Part shown: piece after piece, positions 56,284-64,000 of the stretch | How the letters are laid out: each line of letters starts with the position of its first letter | Position numbering within the stretch: the stretch's first letter is position 1 | Origin: Styela clava | Taxonomy: Eukaryota; Chordata; Ascidiacea; Stolidobranchia; Styelidae | Length of the DNA: 64,000 nucleotides | NCBI RefSeq assembly: GCF_964204865.1 | Contig: NC_135257.1 | Location: 6,656,151 to 6,720,150, forward strand | Direction of reading: 5' to 3' | Made by a program: the position numbers and the translations under genes | Notes under the pieces: generated by a model | What the model was told of the DNA's origin: nothing | Seen by the model: only the letters and a program-made list of their open reading frames with translations | Database searches by the model: none

Positions 56284-58144
56284 TAAGCATTGCGGTTCAT
56301 GGCGAAATGAATAACTGGAACCGAATGGATTCGGACGAAAATTTTGAATCATAGGCATCTTGTCTTTTTGTCCGCCAAAGGTCAAGTTGAATCCCATCTC
56401 TTACATCGAGGCTGTATTTTCAAAACGCAATTGTGAAATATGACTTTTTTCTCCCTTGATGAAACATGCTTTTTATTGTGCGTGAAACTGTCCGAATGAC
56501 AGTATTAGAGATTCGATTAAAAAAATACTCAATTCTGAAATCACCAGGTATTCGAAAACGCTCAACTGGGTTGGTAAAAAAGCCTAAATCAAGCTATCAT
56601 TCCCCACTGGATTTAAACCAGCGAACCCATCCAGGTTTATTGGCAAAAGGATATTATCATTGTTACCATATGAGACTAGCTCAAAACAATCACTCGAAAG
56701 AAATACTGTACGAGGTTATTTATTGAACACTGTTTCAACTGAGACAGCAGTAACCGAATATTCAGAAAATGATGGATCTTCGCCGACCATGGTTCTTATA
56801 CAACAATGAGACAGCAGAATAAGTGAGAATTTTCACTCAAATATGAATACAATATTGACCATATATCATTTTTAAAGCCTTGACCTCCCTTTCTGATATG
56901 GAAGGAAGATTGTGCCAGTAAGAAACGGATTATAACGCAAATTTAATCATAGTAAAGTCAACTTATTACGAAAGCCACATTTTTTTTAACATTTGTGTAA
57001 GTGTAAAGCAAAATCTAAATCAATCAAAATTTTTTAAATGCTTTCGAAAATATTATATGCTTAATAGAAGTTGAATTGAAAACTGTTTTCCTTATCAACC
57101 AATATAATTTGTTTTGTGTATAAGCATAAGTAAAAACAGAAATTATGAACCCTACTACTTAATATAATACATTACTTAGATTTAAGGTTAAAAACAAAAT
57201 CAGAATTCTTATGTAAGAGAAAATAGATATCATTTTGCAATCACATCTATCTATGATTCCAATGTCCTAATTGTAAATTTGCTTCACAGGACCAGCCTGA
57301 ATCGTTAAAACATCAAAAAACATAGCATAAAAAATATTGAGCCATGTAAGTATTCAAATGAAAAATTATTGTAATTAAATCAATAATGTGAAGTATATAT
57401 CACCAAGAGACAAAGTGCTAGTTGAAAAAGTTATATATTACCGCCAATTACATTTAAATTTTCTACTCGAAAGGACCTAGTGGGCTTCCAAATTTAGGCA
57501 TGCTTTTTAACAATAATATTTTTAAAAATCAACCAAAAGCACAACTAGAAACGAAAATCAAAAACTTTTGAAATCTCGAACTTTTGAATTATATCTTATT
57601 GATAATATTAATACTGATAACTTTACGCTATCGGAACTATTAACTAGCTTGCCAATATTGCATTTGTTTTGGACAGAAATACTCCGTACACATGTTGGTT
57701 CACCCTGAACAATTATGTATACTTGAAGATCACTGACGACCAAATACTTGTTACTAAGAGCAAATGAAAAGATAGTCTATACATAAAATGCATCATGCAT
57801 AAAGTCTCCATAAATATAATAAAATTATTCTCTCATAATTACCTAAGTAGAAACAAGGCATTAGATTTGAAAGAAAAAGAACATAAAATTACAATTTAAT
57901 ACTAATTAATGAAATTGTTATACCATTTCATGTCGAATATAATCACAATGGCCATGTAAATTGGATGGGACTATGTGAGACCTATTGAAAAATATTACTT
58001 GGTCTGACAAGGTCGCATTCAATTTGAAAAATAATACATTATAAATTATTTAAACATGCCAAAACATTTTGACACTGAAAACTAATTCTTGACATGAGAA
58101 ATAAATCAACGACGCTTTGATTGGCAGATGTTTGCTTCAAAAAA
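56284..58144. other. Intergenic, downstream of the adiponectin receptor gene
   Basis: AT-rich sequence with no supported gene or clear repeat. It should include the 3' UTR of the minus-strand gene ending at 58145. Confidence 0.4.
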
Positions 58145-61100
58145 TTATTGTTGAGTGATAACGCACTGATCCCCAAATTGGAATCGATAATGTTGAAGAT
58201 TCGATATTCCATGAAAATGTACAACAGCAGCCAATACAACAAGAATGTGGAATATTTGATGACTTTGAAACTGAAAACATTAAGATAAAATTGAAATTCT
58301 CTGCATGGGAATGTTCAGAATGAAAACTATACAATTAGGAACATCATGCTCATCCACAATTTCCAAATCCAAGAGATATTTGAAAGACAAAACGCAATAT
58401 TATCACCAGAATGTCTATTTTGTTATTTAAATTAATATAGAATGTGATATTTTTGTGACAAACTGTTTATCTGTTAAATATTGTTTTAGTATAAGAAAGC
58501 GAAGAATAAAATCACAAAACCAAATGATTGAAACTATTTATAGCTAAAGTCTTGAAAATTCTGAAACTATGATATGCAAACATACGGCGCGGTGATATTT
58601 TTCATTATCATGGTTTTGAACAATCTGGCCATTGTGGGTCTAAATCAAAGATATCTAATTGAAACATTGTGTTAAGAAGGTGACAGCACATTTGGACCCA
58701 TGTACATTTGAACCCATACATTTGCACTCATACATCCGCGGGTTCAATCTATATGCAGGTGCTTAAAATCATGGGTTAGGGTTAGTATGGGTTCAAATAT
58801 CCGTAGGTGCAGTAATATGCAGGTGCAATTGTCCTGGGTTCAAATTACGAGTTCGAATGTACGTGGGTTCAAATGCAATGAAACAGTTAAATATTACATC
58901 CATTCAGGCTAAACATGAAATAATATTTATAAAACTTACCCACAAATCACATTTTCCTGGAAAATACTTTTCAGGAATTCGCTGTGCATAGAGAAAGGCA
59001 CCTGAAAAAAAAACATGAAAACTTAGAAAAAGGGGTATAGTATCTTTTTGCAATTAATAAGAGAAATATGAAAATATTTGTTGTTATAGGTTGGGCAATA
59101 TATCCATTGTTTCATTCTCCGATACTAACAAATTCACATTTGAATTTGGACAATAAGACTGTTGAATAAAAAGAGGTACCTAACTAAAAGTTGTACCAAT
59201 AGCAGATTTGGACTCAAGTGATTAAAACATTCGAGTTAAAGCAGCCAGTCAAAGTCTGAGACAAATGTATATATGGAATATTGTTCTGCATTTTTGATAT
59301 AAAAATATTCATTCATAACTTTTTCTTCTACAACTCTATTTGTTATGCAAATTAGATGCGTTTTTTTATCTCCAGCTTATGCAAATTAATTGAGGGAAGG
59401 ATCACAAAGTACAAATTTCCTTAAACCTTACCGAATAAATACAAGAAAGCCATTAGAGACAGCCATCCTACTTGTCCATAATTGACAGCTTGCATAAATC
59501 CCATCCTAATAATAGTGTGTATACATGGTACAATTCCGCTCAATCCCAGAGCAGCAAACAATACTGAATAAGAAAGAATATGTGAACATTAATATTTCTC
59601 GTATATAAAAGTACTGAATATGTTCTATAATATAATTCTTCTGCTGGTTGATAAATGTCCTAAAATTGTTGTATAAAGCAGGGGTAGCCAACACATCGAT
59701 CGCGTCACCACGCCTGAGAATTCGGTAACATACCTCAAAATATTGCCTTGGACCAATTTCATCCAGTGCATGTTGTGTGCTTTAAAACAGGAATAATACA
59801 GTACTGTTTATGCGCAAAATACGATACAGATATAGTAATTGAGCTTGGACGAGGCCGATAGAGCATATCATTACATAACAAAATCAAGTTTCGCCGCTGC
59901 CAATTTTAAGAAATGAACTTGCTCAATATCGTGTGCCTTGACTGAATAACAATCGTACAAAAACACGCAATATAACACCTCGTAATGGCATCAGAATTCC
60001 TAAGCGAGCAGATAATAGGACTCTGGAGAAAATGTAAATTAGAAAGTTTGAGCAGTCAAGTTTGGGAATATTCATTTTTCGCTGTTCAGATAATACATGC
60101 ATACTTGGCCAAGTTTTATAAAGAATGTTCAACACTTACGACTAAAAATTAGACAGGTCCTAAGTCTGAATTGAATAATTTGGATGATCTCAAATGAATG
60201 ATCAATCATGAATCATTCACCTCGGGTACAATTACATAATCAAATTTACAAATTAAATAAAACATAAAAAAAAAAAAAAATTTATGGCGATTTCATTGGG
60301 AATCCAAAGAACCAGGCTTATTGGCAGTGGCGGAATTTTTTGTATGCGTGTGTGCAATTATTTGCATATTCGAATTCGTTTGTTTTTGTGTGCGATCTTA
60401 TTACCGATCAGTCAATCGTATAGGCTATTTTGACAATATCAGTCGATCGTGGTCGCAGGTAGGTTGGCCAACCCTGATATAAAGCATAGGATAAATTAAT
60501 CATTACATGATATTTTACATGATGAGTCACTTCCTCATTACAGCACAATGTCATCCCAGTTGCTTTAGCCAAAATTTATGACAATTATTACACAGAACAC
60601 CTTTCAAGTTGTGTAATACCAATTTGAAATTAATTCAGAAATCATTTTGAAACCCATCTTTAGCAGTTAATATAATTCAGAAACGTCCTTGATGTTATGG
60701 AATAAAAAAAAATTAGGTCTTTAACTATTTGGGCAAACCAGACAAATTTGTTCAGCAAATTCAGAACTCTGTCGTGAGTTACCTGCTCTGACTCTCCTGA
60801 ATCTAGCTGTGCTGAATTTATCCCATTGTGAAATCACAATACATAATACACCAAGAACACAAACAGATGTCATGTATATTATCTGAATACAAATGAGCAA
60901 ACATTTATTGATATAACATTCTCCAAAACGATGTATTTTATAAATAAAAGAACGATATTAAAGGTTTTTTATAGAATAACTATTTTCAGTCAAATATGAT
61001 TTCAAAATAGAGTTTTTAAGAATTGCAGAGTTTTGAAAAAATAGTAGTATTGTCTTTCACCAAATATTAAAATTGTCAACTTTTTTATTAGACAATCACT

Positions 61101-63142
61101 CTAACATTCAAGGATCTATTATTAAGGTTGGAAATGTGAAAAAAAATTCAGTTTGGCATGGTTTACAGTAACCTCACACATTTTTTTTTTAAGAATAAAT
61201 GATCTAATTTGCAAATAAATTTCTGTCAAATCATCATTACTAATCATAAATCTAATCATAAATCTAATATTGATACTATTCAAATATAGAATAGTTCTAC
61301 CAAACACTTAATAAATTTCAGACCATGGGCAGGCATCAACTCAATAACTAACTTCTTTAACATTTCACTATAAAAACTAAACCTACCTTTGGTTCTGTGT
61401 CACAATAGAATGAATAATAAATCCATGGTACAAATGATCCCATAATCATCAATGCAATCCCAGAATAATCAAGTCTGCAAATGGAAGAAAAAAATATGAA
61501 TTCACATGTGTTCACATGTTTAGATGTAATCTCAAATAAAATTTTCTGCTACATAATATATGCTGATCCAAGAAAAGTAATAATGTAGCTAACAATTTAC
61601 TCTCCATTTATTTTGATATGAAATATTCCCTCTTGCTTCATAGTATCACAAAATCGCAGGCATTCACTGCATAAAAGTACAACTGTAAAACGATGACGAT
61701 ACAAAAGAGGGCCTATTACAGTAATAAATTTACAGTAAACTAAATATTCTCAGCAATTTTTTAATGTTACTCACTTCCCAAATATTCTATACACTCGTTC
61801 GCTATGGCAACCAACAGTATGAAATAGTGTCGAGAAGCACAGACATAAGATTGCTCCGAGAAAAAACATTGTGAATACTGTTTTCTCTTGCCATTCAATG
61901 ACAAAATATTTTCCAGGTAGACATTGAAAATAGATACAAATTCCAATGAACATAATAAAACCTGTAAAACATATGAAAATACTCTTTTTAGCCATTTGTG
62001 ACTGTAAAAATATTAATATGACATAGATTATACTATTTTAGGAATGGCTTCTTAAACTTGAGTGCTCTCAAATGATATATTATCATGAGCACTAAATGTT
62101 ACACAAACATGATTTTATTTCCAAATTCCAATATATTTTTAATGACTTATGTATTCTAGTCACATTCTAATCAAGCCCACATAACGAGCACTCATTGTGA
62201 CATCACAGCCAGATGCTACATGATTAGGATTCAGCCAATTACTGTTTTACTAATCAGGAGGTTGCTATGAAATTAGGAAACGCATCATGTACAATTTTCA
62301 GCTCAGATATGTATACGGCAACATTGAAGACGGAAGAATGAAGAGAATTATTATTTCCTTTCATTATTCCGCAACTAGCTTTGTGAGACTCTTAAAATTT
62401 GTTTAAAAAAATATATTTTGACAGGGAATTCACCTATTAAATGTGTCCAAATGTTTCCAGTTTCTGAATGAAGTCTGAATACTGATCCAAAGCATGCTCG
62501 AAAGGATGGCATGGGCGGTCTGTGCCAATGGTGTAGAAATTCATTGTCTCTCTGCCAATCCGGAAGTTGAAAATGAGATACAACACGCCATCTAAAAGAA
62601 ACATATGCAGCCCTCAATGTATGGATTTCATACAGACAAGAAAAGAGTTTCACAATGACATTTCCGGTAGTACTGAAACACAGCCATTCACTCTATTACC
62701 AAAATGGGTCACAAAAACAAAATAAGAAAATTTTATGAAGTAGCGAACCATATCATAGGATCCATTATCATAAGTTAGCCATTATCATAAGTTAGCCATT
62801 ACATTGTCATAGATACTCTTCTCCCTTTCAGTCATTCTCCACTCATTCGACAAACAAACAATATAACTCAGATGGTAAATAATAAAGTTTAGCTTCTTTC
62901 TTTCACAATTCTCACTTGCTAAAATCTAACAGCGCAACTTTTTGTTTTGCCTCGCTTTCAGCAGTAGATGAAGATGATTCAGAAGATTTCCGGCTTGATT
63001 TAGCTTGAACATTAGATTTCACTTCTATCCATAATTCATTAAAAAGATCAGAAAAACTGGCGTTTCTGCCTTCATTACTTAAATGATCATCTTGATCTCG
63101 AGACATCCTACACCTTCTATTTCTGAATTCTGCATATTGCAT
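58145..63142 (-). CDS. Adiponectin receptor (PAQR family), complete gene
   Basis: Eight exons (63142-62916, 62591-62434, 61961-61775, 61474-61387, 60882-60783, 59563-59432, 59001-58940, 58270-58145) join in phase and sum to 1080 nt, giving 359 residues. The N-terminus is short, acidic and Ser-rich; then come the conserved NEFLHHWHRPPMPSFRACF region and seven membrane segments. The zinc-site residues of the family are present: H176 in LFHTVGCH, and H322 and H326 in SHQIFH. D193 (LDYSG) is also conserved. The C-terminus is short. Family members are seven-pass receptors with inverted topology and ceramidase-like activity, acting in lipid and energy metabolism. The start at 63142 is the first in-frame ATG; 63106 is a possible alternative. 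Introns contain MITEs at 58687-58880 and 59679-60476. ADIPOR1 and ADIPOR2 orthology cannot be resolved. Confidence 0.96.
58687..58880. mobile_element. Palindromic repeat built of GGGTTCAAAT-like units
   Basis: The left arm CACATTTGGACCCATG to GCAGGTGC has an imperfect inverted counterpart on the right ending ACGTGGGTTCAAATGC. The centre holds GGGTTAGGGTTAG. It lies in the last intron of the adiponectin receptor gene. Confidence 0.7.
59679..60476. mobile_element. hAT MITE in an intron of the adiponectin receptor gene
   Basis: The left end CAGGGGTAGCCAACACATCG and the right end GGTTGGCCAACCCTG are imperfect inverted repeats. The flanks GTATAAAG (59671-59678) and ATATAAAG (60477-60484) match at seven of eight bases. 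It is 798 bp and non-coding, and its termini resemble those of the MITE at 52531. Confidence 0.8.
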
Positions 63143-64000
63143 GGTTTTATATAATCCCAAGTTAACTCTAACATCACTGTATCCGTTGTTCAGAACCCAT
63201 AATACTAACAAAATGATCTTAAACAATTTCCTACTATTTCCAGAGTTAAAAATATCAAAAAAAACATAACTAATTAGTACACATCAGTGCTTAATATCCA
63301 GAATCTGACTACACGAAATCAAAATAATAATGGAATTTTCAAAATTGCTATATCTTAAATAAAATACCTAATTGCAACTAAACAATGCTTCCTATGATGT
63401 AACAATGGATATTAAATTGCAGCAATCCCAACAGCTGAAAATGGATCAGCATAATAAAATATGGTTATGTAGAAACAAAGATAAAAAAAAACTTGGTATT
63501 AGTCACTAATGACCTAAAGGAAGTATGTATGTATTGAATCACATACACAAGGACAATAAATTTAAAAACATGAGCCCTTTCCGATTGTCCAAATTCACAT
63601 AAATTCAGTTACTTGTAGTCATTGTACAGGCAAGTTTATTGAAAAAGCTTACTGCCAAAGTATATTACATCCACCTACCACCTATATACATGATGAAAGT
63701 ACAACTACAAATTAACAATGACTATGAGAGAAAAAACAACCTATTTACTGACAAGCTCAGTTTAAACACAGACAGTATAGAACAGTGCTTCCTGGTTGGG
63801 AACCTATACAAAATGGGTCGCGAAGTTTTTCCAAATGTTACAAACAGTTTTCGATGAGATCGGGAAATTGATGTAAAAATCCTCAAAGAATGTAACAATT
63901 CCAATTATGCCTTGTCCCGTTAATAATTCCAGTACGCTACTACATGTTGGAAACTGTAGGTAGGCTACAAGGCAGATTATGAGTTGCATTTAAGTTACCG
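63143..64000. other. 5' flank of the adiponectin receptor gene; possible hAT end
   Basis: The promoter and 5' UTR of the receptor gene should lie here. A hAT-like left end CAGTGCTTCCTGGTTGGGAAC begins at 63784, followed by GGGTCGCGAAG, and would continue beyond the window. No gene is supported. Confidence 0.4.

Noticed and set aside
59923-60135. Open frame in an adiponectin receptor intron
   Set aside because: It lies entirely inside a hAT MITE bounded by a target duplication.
1-64000. CRISPR arrays, bacterial operons or prophage
   Set aside because: Spliced animal gene families and eukaryotic transposons throughout. The tandem repeats seen are coding or local duplications without spacer structure.

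Overview
The window is animal nuclear DNA. It is AT-rich and has split genes with GT-AG introns of 0.1-3 kb. It carries several classes of DNA transposon, tRNA-derived SINE-like repeats and animal-specific gene families: an adiponectin receptor, a sperm-tail SHIPPO/ODF3 protein, a CUB/LDLa/EGF/SEA/WxxW mosaic protein and universal stress proteins. The combination of USP genes, ZMYM1-type hAT elements, short MITEs and SINEs would fit a tunicate or another invertebrate deuterostome. That placement is an inference, not something the sequence proves.

Layout. 1-10294 is a transposon block. Four hAT-type elements sit inside one another (Z 4773-10286 > Y 5025-9936 > X 5112-6610 > W 6613-9366), and each level keeps an exact 8-bp target-site duplication. 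W carries an intact 746-codon transposase. The right part of this nest is present a second time, almost identical but with a frameshift, at 1-2819. 10295-13406 holds transposon fossils.

13407-30680 (minus strand) is one large gene. I assembled it from 21 phase-compatible exons that sum to 6144 nt (2047 codons plus stop). It encodes a predicted secreted, GPI-anchored mosaic: signal peptide, two copies of an unnamed module plus EGF, SEA, four LDLa, four CUB, two WxxW domains flanking a 9 x 25-residue Ser/Thr-rich stalk, and a Ly6/uPAR domain with a GPI tail. Its introns hold SINEs, MITEs, a foldback Tc1/mariner element, and a duplicated mini-exon whose acceptor has died.

34359-36030 (plus) holds two tandem universal stress protein genes with intronless coding regions. 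41901-49091 (plus) is an ODF3/SHIPPO-repeat gene with two homologous, phase-compatible terminal exons, each able to give a protein of about 251 residues. 49.6-54.4 kb is a patchwork of local duplications, a dispersed 130-bp repeat and a hAT MITE with a perfect TSD, rich in ACCGGTACC-like motifs. 58145-63142 (minus) is a complete eight-exon adiponectin receptor gene (359 codons) with the expected zinc-site residues. The other stretches show no gene that I can support.

The cellular genes do not form an obvious common pathway. The strongest leads are the four-level transposon nest with an intact transposase bearing an N-terminal PCNA-binding-like motif, the GPI-anchored mosaic protein with its unnamed repeated module, and the duplicated last exon of the sperm-tail gene.
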